From contig NZ_JACHZB010000002.1 of assembly GCF_014193255.1 (NCBI RefSeq), forward strand, positions 806,001 to 870,000: a DNA stretch of 64,000 nt, read 5' to 3'. Of the stretch, positions 53,273-62,404 are shown in pieces. The first letter of the stretch is position 1; the number at the start of each line of letters is the position of its first letter. The notes below the pieces were generated by a model. The model was not told the origin of the DNA and searched no databases. It saw only the letters and a list, made by a program, of their open reading frames with translations. The stretch comes from Rhizobium sp. BK196 (GTDB taxonomy: Bacteria > Pseudomonadota > Alphaproteobacteria > Rhizobiales > Rhizobiaceae). Both the position numbers and the translations under genes were made by a program.

Positions 53273-54243
53273 GCAGCTTGACCTCCTGCCGCAGCAGTCT
53301 TCAGCTGCCACCAGGCCACAAGGTCGCGGAGCCCCTGTTCCATCGATATTTCCGCTTTGAATCCCAGGAGTTTCTCGGCCTTGGTGATATCTGCAAGGCG
53401 CCGGGTCACGCCATTGACCGCACGAGCCTCTTTGTGTTGCGGTTCCAGTGATACCCCCATGATGCTGCTCAGCATCTGCGCGAGTTCCAGGAGGCTTATT
53501 TCCCTGCCGCTCGCGACATTGAACACTTCGTCCGTGACATCGCTCTTCGCAGCCAACAGGTTTGCCCGCGCAATATCGCGTGCATCGACGAAGTCCATCG
53601 TCTGACTCCCGTCTCCATAGACGACGGGCGGCATTCCGGCGGCAAGACGCTCCATCCAGCGGATCAGCACTTCGGTATAGGCGCCGTAAACGTCCATTCG
53701 CGGCCCGTAGACGTTGAAATAGCGAAGCGCCACATAGCGCAGGCCGTACATGTCAGCGAAGCTGCGCAGCAGCCCCTCGTTGAATGTCTTCGCCGCACCG
53801 TAGATCGTCCTGTTATTATAGGGATGATGCGCTTCAGTGGTTGGAAAGCTCTCGGCCAAACCCAGCACAGAGGCCGAGGAAGCAGCGACGACCTTCGACA
53901 CACCTGCCTTGACGGCTGCTTCGAGGACATTGAACGTGCCCTCGGCCAAAACGTCGAAAGCGAGCCGCGGATCTTCCGCGCATTGCGTGATACGGATGGC
54001 CGCCTGATGGAAGACGATGTCGACGCCCTCGAAGGTTTTTGCGAGCAGCGCTCTGTCGCGGATATCTCCCTCGACGATGTTAACGGCTCCGCCGGCTATT
54101 GCCGTGCTGAGATTGTCCCGGCGTCCACGCACGAAGTTGTCGAGGATGATGATCTCGCGCGGCTTTTCCAATGCGACGAGATCGGCAATATGCGACCCGA
54201 TCAGGCCGGCTCCACCGGTAATGAGCACTCGTTGATTTCTCAC
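53269..54243 (-). CDS. NAD-dependent epimerase/dehydratase (nucleotide-sugar)
   Basis: The 324-residue extended SDR has GGAGLIGSHIA at its N terminus and YGAAK as the YxxxK motif in TIYGAAKTFNE. Nucleotide-sugar-binding segments such as RYFNVYGPRMD and DGSQTMDFVDARD follow. It is expected to be a UDP-sugar 4-epimerase or 4,6-dehydratase. The GTG start at 54243 overlaps the acyltransferase stop (GTGA) and has GGAGGAAG upstream; a longer frame to 54741 is a shadow of that gene. Confidence 0.9.
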   Translation of the reverse strand: MRNQRVLITGGAGLIGSHIADLVALEKPREIIILDNFVRGRRDNLSTAIAGGAVNIVEGDIRDRALLAKTFEGVDIVFHQAAIRITQCAEDPRLAFDVLAEGTFNVLEAAVKAGVSKVVAASSASVLGLAESFPTTEAHHPYNNRTIYGAAKTFNEGLLRSFADMYGLRYVALRYFNVYGPRMDVYGAYTEVLIRWMERLAAGMPPVVYGDGSQTMDFVDARDIARANLLAAKSDVTDEVFNVASGREISLLELAQMLSSIMGVSLEPQHKEARAVNGVTRRLADITKAEKLLGFKAEISMEQGLRDLVAWWQLKTAAAGGQAA

Positions 54244-54959
54244 GATCTTCCTCCACGCGATATATCCAGCACAGGATCGGCTTCCTCGCGCCAGCGTATG
54301 AACTTCGCCGGCACACCGGCGACGACCGAAAACGGTTCGACATTGGAGACGACGACTGCGCCTGCTCCGACGATTGCCCCCTTCCCTACGCTGACGCCGG
54401 GAAGAATTGTCGCGTTCGTGCCGATATCGGCCCATGCGCCGATGCGGACCGGCTTGATTTCCAGATCCGTGCGGATGATCGGCACATCGACCGGCAGTGC
54501 CGTATGGGCCGAGCCCAGCACCTTGGCGCCTGGCCCCCAGCCGACAGAATCCTCGATCACGAGGTCGCGCGCGTCGAAATAGGCCATCGGGCCGATCCAG
54601 ACATTGTCGCCGATCACGCAAGTGCCGTCGAAGCGCCCTTGGATATAGGCCTGGGCGCCGATGAACACGCCATTGCCGATTTCGAAAGTCTCCGGATGTT
54701 TGAAACCGGCCCCGCCCGCGACCTGCAATCCTCCACCGCAACTGCGCACGAGCGCCTGCCAGATGGCTTTCCGCATCAGGGTGTCGACGACACCGTCGCC
54801 CATTGCAAAGCGACCGTAGAGTTCGATAAGGCCAGCGCGTCCATAAGATTGCTTGAGTTCTTCGGCCAGCCCGGCCTGGTAGGCAGGGTCCGCCGGCCTT
54901 TCGTGACGGCCATGGACCGCCTGCACGATGCGAGCCTCACCTGCATGACTAGCTGACAT
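54240..54959 (-). CDS. Hexapeptide-repeat acyltransferase
   Basis: The 239-residue protein has left-handed beta-helix repeats from about residue 85, for example IGNGVFIGAQAYI, VIGDNVWIGPMAYF and IGTNATILPGVSVGKGAIV. The end VVAGVPAKFIRW is typical of sugar O- or N-acetyltransferases (WbbJ/LacA-like). The start at 54959 overlaps the preceding aminotransferase gene by eleven bases. It probably acetylates a sugar of the polysaccharide repeat unit. Confidence 0.87.
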   Translation of the reverse strand: MSASHAGEARIVQAVHGRHERPADPAYQAGLAEELKQSYGRAGLIELYGRFAMGDGVVDTLMRKAIWQALVRSCGGGLQVAGGAGFKHPETFEIGNGVFIGAQAYIQGRFDGTCVIGDNVWIGPMAYFDARDLVIEDSVGWGPGAKVLGSAHTALPVDVPIIRTDLEIKPVRIGAWADIGTNATILPGVSVGKGAIVGAGAVVVSNVEPFSVVAGVPAKFIRWREEADPVLDISRGGRS

Positions 54960-56052
54960 AGGCGTATTCCAGCGTAGCGGCCACCTGATCGACGTGCCAC
55001 GCGGGCATCTCCGGATAGATCGGCAGCGAGAGGACCTCACGTGCCGCGGCTTCCGAGACGGGGAAATCACCGGGTTGGCAACCAAGGTCGGCATGGGCCT
55101 TCTGCAGATGAACGGGGATCGGATAGTGCAGTCCGGACTGAATGCCTTCCGCAGTAAGCACGCGCTGAAGCGCATCGCGATCGCGGCTTCTGATGGCATA
55201 GACGTGGTAGACGTGGCGCCGCTCTGCTGCCTCGACAGGCGTCTTCAAATGCCCTGCTCCCGCAAGCAGCGAGGTGTAGCGCCGGCCATGCATCCGACGT
55301 GCTTCTGTCCAATCTTCGAGATGCCGAAGCTTGATGCGAAGGATAGCGCCTTGAATGGCGTCCATGCGGTAGTTGAAGCCCTTCAGCAGATGGTGATAGC
55401 GCTGCTCCTGACCCCAGTCGCGCAGCATGCGCATCGTCTTGGCATGATCGTCGCTGTTCGTCACGACGATACCTCCCTCACCGCAGGCGCCGAGATTTTT
55501 GCCCGGATAGAAGCTGAAGCAGCCCGATGCACCGATGCTGCCGGCACGAGCGCCCTTGTAGCGAGCGCCATGCGCCTGGCAAGCGTCCTCGATGACCGGT
55601 ATCCGGTAATGGTCGGCGACCGCCTTGATCGCGTCCATATCGGCCATCTGGCCGTAGAGGTGGACAGGAATAATGGCCTTCGTCCGGGACGTAATCTTCG
55701 CCTCAAGCTGGGCCGCATCCATTGTGAGCGTCGCGGGTTCGACATCGACGAATATAGGTCGTGCGCCTGCGTAGCAGATCGCCGACACCGTCGCGACAAA
55801 GGTGAATGGCACGGTGATGACTTCATCGCCGGGGCCGACGCCCGCCGCAAGAAGGGACAGATGCAAAGCACTCGTCCCGGTATTGACGGCGATCGCATGC
55901 TTGACGTTGCAATAGTCAGCGAACTCCTGCTCGAGACGGACAACCTCCTCGCCCAGTATATATTGCCCTGAGGCGAGCACGCCGAGCACTGCCGCGTCGA
56001 TTTCGTTTTTGATCGACTGATACTGTGCTTTGAGGTCCAGGAAGGGGATCAT
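54949..56052 (-). CDS. DegT/DnrJ/EryC1/StrS aminotransferase, WlbC/WbpE-like
   Basis: This 367-residue PLP enzyme has the lysine K185 in FSFYPGKNLGACGEGG and motifs NTGTSALHLSLLAAGV and PVIEDACQAHGA. Placed between a Gfo/Idh/MocA dehydrogenase and two acyltransferases, it fits the step that aminates UDP-3-keto-GlcNAcA in the UDP-diacetamido-uronic acid pathway. It overlaps the dehydrogenase gene by four bases. The specificity is inferred from context. Confidence 0.9.
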   Translation of the reverse strand: MIPFLDLKAQYQSIKNEIDAAVLGVLASGQYILGEEVVRLEQEFADYCNVKHAIAVNTGTSALHLSLLAAGVGPGDEVITVPFTFVATVSAICYAGARPIFVDVEPATLTMDAAQLEAKITSRTKAIIPVHLYGQMADMDAIKAVADHYRIPVIEDACQAHGARYKGARAGSIGASGCFSFYPGKNLGACGEGGIVVTNSDDHAKTMRMLRDWGQEQRYHHLLKGFNYRMDAIQGAILRIKLRHLEDWTEARRMHGRRYTSLLAGAGHLKTPVEAAERRHVYHVYAIRSRDRDALQRVLTAEGIQSGLHYPIPVHLQKAHADLGCQPGDFPVSEAAAREVLSLPIYPEMPAWHVDQVAATLEYAYVS

Positions 56053-57086
56053 GCAATGCGCCTCGCCTCTTCGAGTTCGATGACACGACCGCGCTGGGCG
56101 AGCGACCGGCTTGCGGCTTCAAGAATGCGAACGACACGCAGCCCGGCGTGGCCGTCCGTAATCGGCCGCGAATTCTGCTCGATGCACTCGACGAACTGAT
56201 CCAGTTCACGCTTCAACGCTTCGGTCATATCGAGCTTGGGTGCCCACATGTCGCCACTGCGGTAGCCGACCATCATCTGATGCACCTTCTCACCATAGGC
56301 CTGAGAATTCGGGTTCAGCGTGATGCCCTTGTCGTAGACTTTGATTTTCTCGCTGGGCTCCAGATCGTCGTAGACGACCATCTTGCTGCTGCCGCCGATC
56401 AGCGTGCGGCGCACCTTGACCGGTGCCAGCCAGTTGACGTGGATATGCGCGATAAGCTTGCTCTCGAAGAAGAGCGTCAGATAGGCGATGTTTTCCGGCT
56501 CACCGAGAACATGGCTCATGCCCGTCGCCGAAACCGCCACCGGCCTTTCCTGTACGACATGGTCCAGGATAGACAAATCGTGCACCGCGAGATCCCAGAT
56601 GACGCTGACATCATGCTGGAAAAGCCCCAGATTGACCCGAACCGAGTCGTAATAATACATGTCGCCCAAGCCGCTCTCGACCAGTTCGCGCATTTTGCGG
56701 ACGGCGCCGGTGTGGACGAAAGTATGATCCACGGCCAGCACGAGGCGTCGGCGCGCGGCCTCTTCGACCATCCGCGAGGCTTCCTCCGTCGTCGATGCCA
56801 TCGGCTTTTCGACGAAGACATGCTTTCCGGCCATCATAGCCTGCATGGCGAGCTTGAAATGGGTGAAGACCGGCGTCGCGATAGCGATGGCATCAACTCT
56901 CGGATCGCGCAGGACTTCCTCGAAATCATCGGTGATCGTCACTGCGGGGTAGCGGCTTTTAACTGCCACCAGCCGTTCGACATTGAGATCACAGACTGAA
57001 ATGAGCTGCGCACCTTCCGCTTCCGATATGTTGCGAACCAGATTCGGACCCCAATAACCATATCCAACAACCGCAATGCCGATCAT
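56049..57086 (-). CDS. Gfo/Idh/MocA family oxidoreductase, WlbA/WbpB-like
   Basis: The 345-residue dehydrogenase has an N-terminal Rossmann fold (IAVVGYGYWGPNLVRN) and the catalytic EKP motif in VFVEKPMAST. The C-terminal Gfo/Idh domain carries HVNWLAPVKVRRT. WlbA/WbpB enzymes oxidise the 3-hydroxyl of UDP-GlcNAc-uronic acid. The gene overlaps the acyltransferase gene before it and the aminotransferase gene after it by four bases each, a tightly coupled triad. Confidence 0.9.
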   Translation of the reverse strand: MIGIAVVGYGYWGPNLVRNISEAEGAQLISVCDLNVERLVAVKSRYPAVTITDDFEEVLRDPRVDAIAIATPVFTHFKLAMQAMMAGKHVFVEKPMASTTEEASRMVEEAARRRLVLAVDHTFVHTGAVRKMRELVESGLGDMYYYDSVRVNLGLFQHDVSVIWDLAVHDLSILDHVVQERPVAVSATGMSHVLGEPENIAYLTLFFESKLIAHIHVNWLAPVKVRRTLIGGSSKMVVYDDLEPSEKIKVYDKGITLNPNSQAYGEKVHQMMVGYRSGDMWAPKLDMTEALKRELDQFVECIEQNSRPITDGHAGLRVVRILEAASRSLAQRGRVIELEEARRIA

Positions 57087-57589
57087 CGCATTCCTCCCAA
57101 CGCCTGCATGTTGACTGACCGGTCGTGAACGCGACCGATAATCCTGGCCGGCACGCCGGCAACGATGGCGCCCGCAGGCACATCCTTCGTTACAACCGCC
57201 CCCGCTCCGACCTGCGCGGCCTCTCCGATGGTTACGCCAGGCAGAATGGTGGCATTGCTGCCGATCGACGCGTGGCGCTTGACCAGCGTGGGGAGAACGA
57301 TCCAGTCTGCTTCGGTCTGCAGCCTGCCATCGGCATTGACGGCGCGCGGGTAGGTGTCATTGGTGAACATGACCCCATGACCGATAAAAACGCCGTCTTC
57401 CAGCGTCACGCCTTCGCAGATGAAGGAATGGCTGGAGATTTTGCAGTCCTTCCCGACGAGGACGTTTTTCTGGATTTCAACGAAAGTGCCGATGCGCGTT
57501 CCCGCGCCGATCGTGCAGCCATAGAGATTTACAAGATCTCGATGATGGATGATGCTGCTATCATCCAGCTTTACGTTTGATGCAATCAT
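57083..57589 (-). CDS. Hexapeptide-repeat acetyltransferase, WlbB/WbpD-like
   Basis: The 168-residue protein is a left-handed beta-helix (YGCTIGAGTRIGTFVEIQKN, VTIGEAAQVGAGAVVTKDV, IVAGVPARIIGRV) with the loop GHGVMFTNDTYPRA typical of WlbB. It N-acetylates the 3-amino group of the UDP-sugar made by the two enzymes encoded downstream. It is the first gene of this minus-strand operon; the upstream 555 bp probably hold the promoter. Confidence 0.9.
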   Translation of the reverse strand: MIASNVKLDDSSIIHHRDLVNLYGCTIGAGTRIGTFVEIQKNVLVGKDCKISSHSFICEGVTLEDGVFIGHGVMFTNDTYPRAVNADGRLQTEADWIVLPTLVKRHASIGSNATILPGVTIGEAAQVGAGAVVTKDVPAGAIVAGVPARIIGRVHDRSVNMQALGGMR

Positions 57590-58144
57590 ACGCCTGCACC
57601 CCTTACGCTCTCAACACACCCTGATTCCTAGAAGAAACCGTCAATCAGATGATTGCGCCCAAGATTTCATCTCGGAAAACAAATATTTCTTTCCAATCAA
57701 AGAGAATTGTTTTCGTGATTGGAGTAAAGAAACAAAACGTCTAAGCGCATCCGCCTAAAGACGTATCTACCTATGACGATGTACGCCGATGTTCATAGCC
57801 AACAATCAACATTGGTGGTGGAATAGGCTTCGGGCTGCCCCAATTGTGCGTGGAGGGCGCGCATTATTTTCATGCATTTAGCAATCGGGTCCGTAACCGA
57901 AGAACAACGCAATCAATCGTTCCGCGGATGACGTAGTATCGTATAAGTTATACCAGGAATTACGTCCTATTTACACCTTACGATGGAACTAATCTGCTCC
58001 TTTAGCCTATATTAGCTAGTTTAAGATAACAGGAACTGTGGTATTCAATTCCTACTTTAGTGCTGCCAAACCCTCATATCTGAAGGGCTTGAGTGTTCGG
58101 TTGTTGTTATGGCGTAGGGAAACTCGGCTGGGGAGGATGAAGCA
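57590..58144. other. Long low-GC intergenic region
   Basis: This divergent region separates the acetyltransferase operon from the LuxR-type gene and is visibly richer in A and T than its neighbours. No open frame here has supporting signals. It is expected to hold promoters in both directions and binding sites for a regulator, possibly the LuxR-type protein itself. I cannot identify a particular site or small RNA in it. Confidence 0.5.
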
Positions 58145-58933
58145 GTGAATTCAGCGCTTGTACCAAATTTAGACTTCAGGCAGGAGAAAACAGCTCTTCC
58201 ACTAAAGGTAGAGAATAACGCTACCGGATTGAGCTTACAGTCGAGGCCAAGCCACACTTTGGTGATCCTCGACAACCGTGAACTCGACAGGCAATGCCTC
58301 GCGCAGTGCATGGCGGCCTACAAGACGGATTTACTTATACTGGCGTTCGAAAGTGTTGAGGAATGGAAGCGGAGGTGCAACGAATATCCGCCGCTTTCGG
58401 CAATCCTCTTGAACATCGGCGGCAAGAAGATCGATGAACCCGCCGTTGCGGGGCAGATCAGGAGCCTTGCTTCGGAATTCGGAGCGATACCAGTCATCAT
58501 ATTGGCTGACAGCGATGATTTCAGCCAAATCGTGAGGGCAATCGAATACGGGGCCAAGGGCTACATACCTGCTTCGGTCAGTATCAGCGTTTGCATGGAG
58601 CTGATTGCATTGTCAGTGGCGGGTGGGGTTTTTGTGCCCGCAAGCACGCTATTTGCCATGCGTCACCTTCTGGAATCCAGCAACACCACCGCTCGTCCGT
58701 TGGCCGGCATCTTTACGGATCGTCAAGCCGAGGTCGTAGAAGCGCTCCGACGCGGAAAGGCAAACAAGATCATTGCCTACGAGCTCAATCTGCGAGAAAG
58801 CACGGTAAAGGTCCATGTTCGCAACATTATGAAGAAGGTCAAAGCAACGAATAGGACGGAAGTTGTGTTCAAGCTCAACGACCTGTTCCAGAGTGGTATT
58901 TCAGGCGCGAGCGCGAATAGGACGCCGTGCTGA
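58145..58933 (+). CDS. LuxR-type response regulator with degenerate receiver domain
   Basis: The 262-residue protein has a receiver-like domain (about 36-155) and a C-terminal LuxR/NarL helix-turn-helix (TDRQAEVVEALRRGKANKII, then LRESTVKVHVRNIMKKVKA). The phosphate-accepting aspartate position reads LSAILLNIGG, with asparagine N90, and the conserved lysine after AKGY is replaced (AKGYIPAS). Normal phosphorylation therefore seems impossible. The GTG start has GGAGGAT upstream. It probably controls the flanking polysaccharide genes by another signal; that is an inference. Confidence 0.9.
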   Translation: MNSALVPNLDFRQEKTALPLKVENNATGLSLQSRPSHTLVILDNRELDRQCLAQCMAAYKTDLLILAFESVEEWKRRCNEYPPLSAILLNIGGKKIDEPAVAGQIRSLASEFGAIPVIILADSDDFSQIVRAIEYGAKGYIPASVSISVCMELIALSVAGGVFVPASTLFAMRHLLESSNTTARPLAGIFTDRQAEVVEALRRGKANKIIAYELNLRESTVKVHVRNIMKKVKATNRTEVVFKLNDLFQSGISGASANRTPC

Positions 58934-58978
58934 GGCCGTTGTTGGGGCAGATCCCTTCGCATATTGTACTTTGTTGCC

Positions 58979-59020
58979 CAAATCACCCCGGGAGCGCAAA
59001 TGCGCTCCCGGGGTGATTTG
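58979..59020. repeat. Perfect 20-base-arm palindrome between convergent genes
   Basis: The arm starting CAAATCACCCCGGGAGCG is followed by an AA loop and its exact complement, 20 base pairs with a two-base loop. No T-run follows on either strand. It sits between the LuxR-type gene and the convergent glycosyltransferase gene, so it may end or stabilise both transcripts. Confidence 0.75.
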
Positions 59021-59180
59021 AAAGTGCTGCACCTCGGAGCCCTTGTCGCTCACTCGAAAATGGCAGCACGTCTTAGCGCCTTCACGGCTATTGACGATCG
59101 CATTCCGACCGATCTTCGATGACGCGCAACCACCGACCATGGTTTTCGTACTTGTGGATGAACGACCCGACCCTGTCCGT

Positions 59181-60179
59181 TCATCCTGCAACTCGTCGTC
59201 CTATGGAATTCAAGGCATACCAGTATTTCGGGCCGATGGTTTGCTTGCAGACCAGCTTGATCCAGGGCAACGAATTTCGCACCTCGGGGGAAACCTCCAA
59301 GGCAAAGCGCTGAATAGCCACGGCGGTGGCGACGTCGAAGTTATTGAACGCCAGGCCGGCCATTCGAAGCGCCTCCTTCCCGAGATCTCTGGTAAGAAAG
59401 CGTCTTAGTTTCTCATCTTTCTTGAGGTTGTCTGCACCCTGGCGAAACAGAATATCGAAAGCTTTTTTTCTTTGCCGGAGGTCGGGAAGAATAGTTTTCC
59501 CATAGTATTGAAGAGACATATTCGCGGAATGTCGGCGATATACTGCTTGACTCTCGTTGATATAGCCCACTCCGGCATGTGATGCGAGGCGCAGCCACAT
59601 CTCCATATCACCGGTATGCGGGAGTTCCTTATGATAGCCGCCGACCTGCTTTTGCAACGCCGTTCTCACGATAGCCGTCGGTGTCGGAACCAGGTTGTTT
59701 GCTCCGCTCAACCGCATGAATTGCGGTCCAGACAGTACCTGCTTGGGGGGCACGCTCTTATTACCAAGAGGGTCGACGCGCTTGGTTATGATGCCGTGTG
59801 GCTCGGCTATGAGCGCGTTCCCGAACGTGAACCCCACATCCGGGTTATTGCGCATCAGCTCCGCCGAGCGACCCAGCGCACCTGGCAAGAGATAATCATC
59901 CGCCGAGAGAAGCAGGAACAAGTCGCCGCCCGCCCACTCGATGCCCTCATTGTAGGTGGCGATGTGACCCTTGTTTGCGCTATGCCGGCGATAGGTGACC
60001 CGTTTGTCCCGGGATGCCAAAGCTGATCCGACTTCCGGCGTATTATCCGGCGAACAGTCATCCAGAATGAGCACGCGCACATCGACGCCAGCTTGCGAAA
60101 GAGCGCTTTCAACACATTCCTGCAGGAAATGAGCGTAGTTGTAGCAGGGAATTACGACATCAACACGTTGCAAACTCAT
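59181..60179 (-). CDS. Glycosyltransferase family 2
   Basis: The 332-residue protein has a GT-A fold start (VDVVIPCYNYAHFLQECVES), DDCSPDNT and a DxD-type motif in LLLSADDYLLPG. It adds a sugar to a lipid-linked acceptor at the inner face of the membrane. The ATG at 60179 directly follows GGAGGA, which is too close for normal spacing. A TTG two codons on (60173) has better spacing, and a TTG at 60206 is also possible. Confidence 0.88.
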   Translation of the reverse strand: MSLQRVDVVIPCYNYAHFLQECVESALSQAGVDVRVLILDDCSPDNTPEVGSALASRDKRVTYRRHSANKGHIATYNEGIEWAGGDLFLLLSADDYLLPGALGRSAELMRNNPDVGFTFGNALIAEPHGIITKRVDPLGNKSVPPKQVLSGPQFMRLSGANNLVPTPTAIVRTALQKQVGGYHKELPHTGDMEMWLRLASHAGVGYINESQAVYRRHSANMSLQYYGKTILPDLRQRKKAFDILFRQGADNLKKDEKLRRFLTRDLGKEALRMAGLAFNNFDVATAVAIQRFALEVSPEVRNSLPWIKLVCKQTIGPKYWYALNSIGRRVAG

Positions 60180-60266
60180 TCCTCCGCAGGCAATCGTTTC
60201 CTTCAAGGCATTTCAAAAAACCGAACTCGGCATCGTTCTGCTTTTATACGTTCCTCGCTTTCCGAT

Positions 60267-61250
60267 TCATTCGCGCAGACGTTGAGCCGTGGGCGCTCGC
60301 ATGGCCGATTTGGTGCAGGACCATACAGCTCTCAACAAGGCGGATCGGGCAAGCAGCCGGGAGCCTGCTCGCTTCAAGCCACTTTGAACGCGCTGCCGCG
60401 GCGTGAGCGCGAAACGGGTCCGGCATCGAAACGTATCGTAGAATGCGGCGTTCGGACTCAAGCTACCCGATTTCCAAGGCTTCACGTTGGTCACGAAATG
60501 AGCGATCGCGAGCTTCTGCTCGAGCGCGAGACGGGCGATTACCTGCGTCGGCTCGAACTGAAAATTCCAGGCGCGGTCCAGGATTTTCCACTTTCCGTCA
60601 CAGGCGACGTTGAGTGCATCCTGATCTGAATATTCCGTAGTCGGAAAGCGATCGAGATACTCCAGAGATCGTTCCGATATTTGCTCGGCTCGCCATTTTG
60701 CAAGGTTGATAAGAAGAACGCCGGCGTTGAAATAGCGTTCGACCCGGACGTCACCTGCGGCCCTCGATCCGTTGCTCACCACATTGTCCAACCAGTAATC
60801 CGAAACAGCGCCGATTACTGCCTCGCCCAGATCGATGTTCCACAAGTGTTCAAGCGCACCCAGCACGAGGATGTCGCCGTCCAGATATAAAGCTCGATTG
60901 CAGGTCTCCGGCAGGAACTGCGGCAGGAGAATTCTTGCGAAGGTCATTTTCGAGACGCCAGGGCGTGTGGAAAATCCGCTCGCGAAGGACAACGTGCCTA
61001 TGGGGTGCCACTGGATGACTGCAGAGTTTGCGGGCAGAGAATCAAAGATCCGTCGCTTCGTTTCCTCGCCTAGTCCTTCATGAATAACATGGATATCCAG
61101 GGGCCATGCGCCTCTGTTGTTCTCGGCGGCCGATCTGAGAGCGGTCGCCAGGGGAACAGCGTAGGCCGCATCGACCGCAAAGACGATCGGCCCCAGCTGC
61201 TGCTTTGCGCCCACGGGGGCGGCTCCTGTTGGTATGCTATGCACATTCAT
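60267..61250 (-). CDS. Glycosyltransferase family 8
   Basis: This 327-residue protein has the GT8 layout: IVFAVDAAYAVPLATALRSA at the N terminus, the metal-binding DxD in RALYLDGDILVLG near residue 124, and YFNAGVLLINLAKWR. Such enzymes transfer galactose or glucose with retention, as in LgtC. It lies in the same direction as the GT2 gene 60 bases downstream and the UDP-glucuronate decarboxylase gene upstream. Confidence 0.9.
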   Translation of the reverse strand: MNVHSIPTGAAPVGAKQQLGPIVFAVDAAYAVPLATALRSAAENNRGAWPLDIHVIHEGLGEETKRRIFDSLPANSAVIQWHPIGTLSFASGFSTRPGVSKMTFARILLPQFLPETCNRALYLDGDILVLGALEHLWNIDLGEAVIGAVSDYWLDNVVSNGSRAAGDVRVERYFNAGVLLINLAKWRAEQISERSLEYLDRFPTTEYSDQDALNVACDGKWKILDRAWNFQFEPTQVIARLALEQKLAIAHFVTNVKPWKSGSLSPNAAFYDTFRCRTRFALTPRQRVQSGLKRAGSRLLARSALLRAVWSCTKSAMRAPTAQRLRE

Positions 61251-61307
61251 GTTTCCGGCACCATCCCTCGTAACCGAGCTTCGCCCTGCGATGATCGACG
61301 GTGCTAT

Positions 61308-62360
61308 TCACGGCCCGATCGATACGGCTTGCTGAACAGGAAGGCCGACGGCCGGAGCAGGCTGAGGGGTGTAGGCCATTTGCGGAGACCGGACGCCAGA
61401 TACGCTCCTGGCTCCGCCAGACAGCTTCCACTCGAAATAGGCGATCGTCTTCTCGAGCCCTTCACGCAGATTCACCGTCGGTTGCCAGCCCAGGTCTTGC
61501 TTTGCACGGCTGATGTCCGGCTTGCGCTGCGTCGGATCGTCGACCGGCAGAGGTTTGTAAGCGATGCTTGATTTCGACCCCGTCATTTCGATGACCATCT
61601 CGGCCAGTTCCCGGACCTGGAATTCCCCCGGATTGCCGAGATTGACCGGACCCGTCACGCCGGCCGGAGCAGCCATCAGGCGGATGAAGCCCTCGATCAG
61701 ATCGTCCACATAGCAGAACGAACGCGTTTGCGTGCCGTTGCCGAAAATGGTGATCGGCTCGTTTTGAAGCGCCTGAACGATGAAATTGGAGACGACGCGC
61801 CCGTCATTGGTCTGCATACGCGGCCCGTAAGTGTTGAAGATCCGCGCCACCCGGATCTCAACGCCGTATTGACGATGGTAGTCGAAGAACAATGTTTCGG
61901 CACACCGCTTGCCTTCGTCATAACATGCCCGTGGCCCTATGGGATTGACGCTGCCTCGATACTCTTCGGGCTGGGGGTGGACTGCCGGATCGCCATAGAC
62001 TTCGCTCGTGGAGGCCTGGAAGATCTTCGCCTTTGTTCGTTTGGCGAGACCAAGCATATTGATGGCCCCGTGCACGTTGGTTTTGACCGTCTGAACCGGA
62101 TCGACCTGATAGTGGACCGGAGATGCCGGGCAAGCGAGGTTGTAGATCTCGTCGACCTCCACATAAAGCGGGAAGGTAATGTCGTGCCGAAGGATCTCGA
62201 AGCGTGGGTCGTCGAGAAGATGCAGCACGTTGTCGCGCGAGCCGGTGTAATAATTGTCCACCGCGAGGACATCATTGCCTTCTCGCAAGAGCCTTTCGCA
62301 CAGGAAGGATCCCAGAAACCCGGTGCCGCCGGTTACCATAATTCGCTTTTGTCCGTGCAT
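61308..62360 (-). CDS. UDP-glucuronate decarboxylase (UDP-xylose synthase)
   Basis: The 350-residue extended SDR has [15 protein letters not shown] and the family-typical segments [12 protein letters not shown] and [16 protein letters not shown] is its YxxxK motif in [12 protein letters not shown]. It converts UDP-glucuronate to UDP-xylose in the cytoplasm. The start at 62360 has GGAG eight bases upstream; a frame extension to 62552 is a shadow. It supplies a pentose donor for the local glycosyltransferases. The last 35 residues are proline-rich and extra compared with the family core. Confidence 0.92.
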   Translation of the reverse strand: MHGQKRIMVTGGTGFLGSFLCERLLREGNDVLAVDNYYTGSRDNVLHLLDDPRFEILRHDITFPLYVEVDEIYNLACPASPVHYQVDPVQTVKTNVHGAINMLGLAKRTKAKIFQASTSEVYGDPAVHPQPEEYRGSVNPIGPRACYDEGKRCAETLFFDYHRQYGVEIRVARIFNTYGPRMQTNDGRVVSNFIVQALQNEPITIFGNGTQTRSFCYVDDLIEGFIRLMAAPAGVTGPVNLGNPGEFQVRELAEMVIEMTGSKSSIAYKPLPVDDPTQRKPDISRAKQDLGWQPTVNLREGLEKTIAYFEWKLSGGARSVSGVRSPQMAYTPQPAPAVGLPVQQAVSIGP

Positions 62361-62404
62361 TGGTGTGCTCCGTTGTTGATGGTTGCCTCGTGAAAAGAGG
62401 ATGG

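Noticed and set aside
59181..60206. TTG at 60206 as start of the GT2 gene
   Set aside because: The extra nine residues are not family-like and the ATG at 60179 or the TTG at 60173 is nearer to the GGAGGA sequence; the choice between these two remains open.
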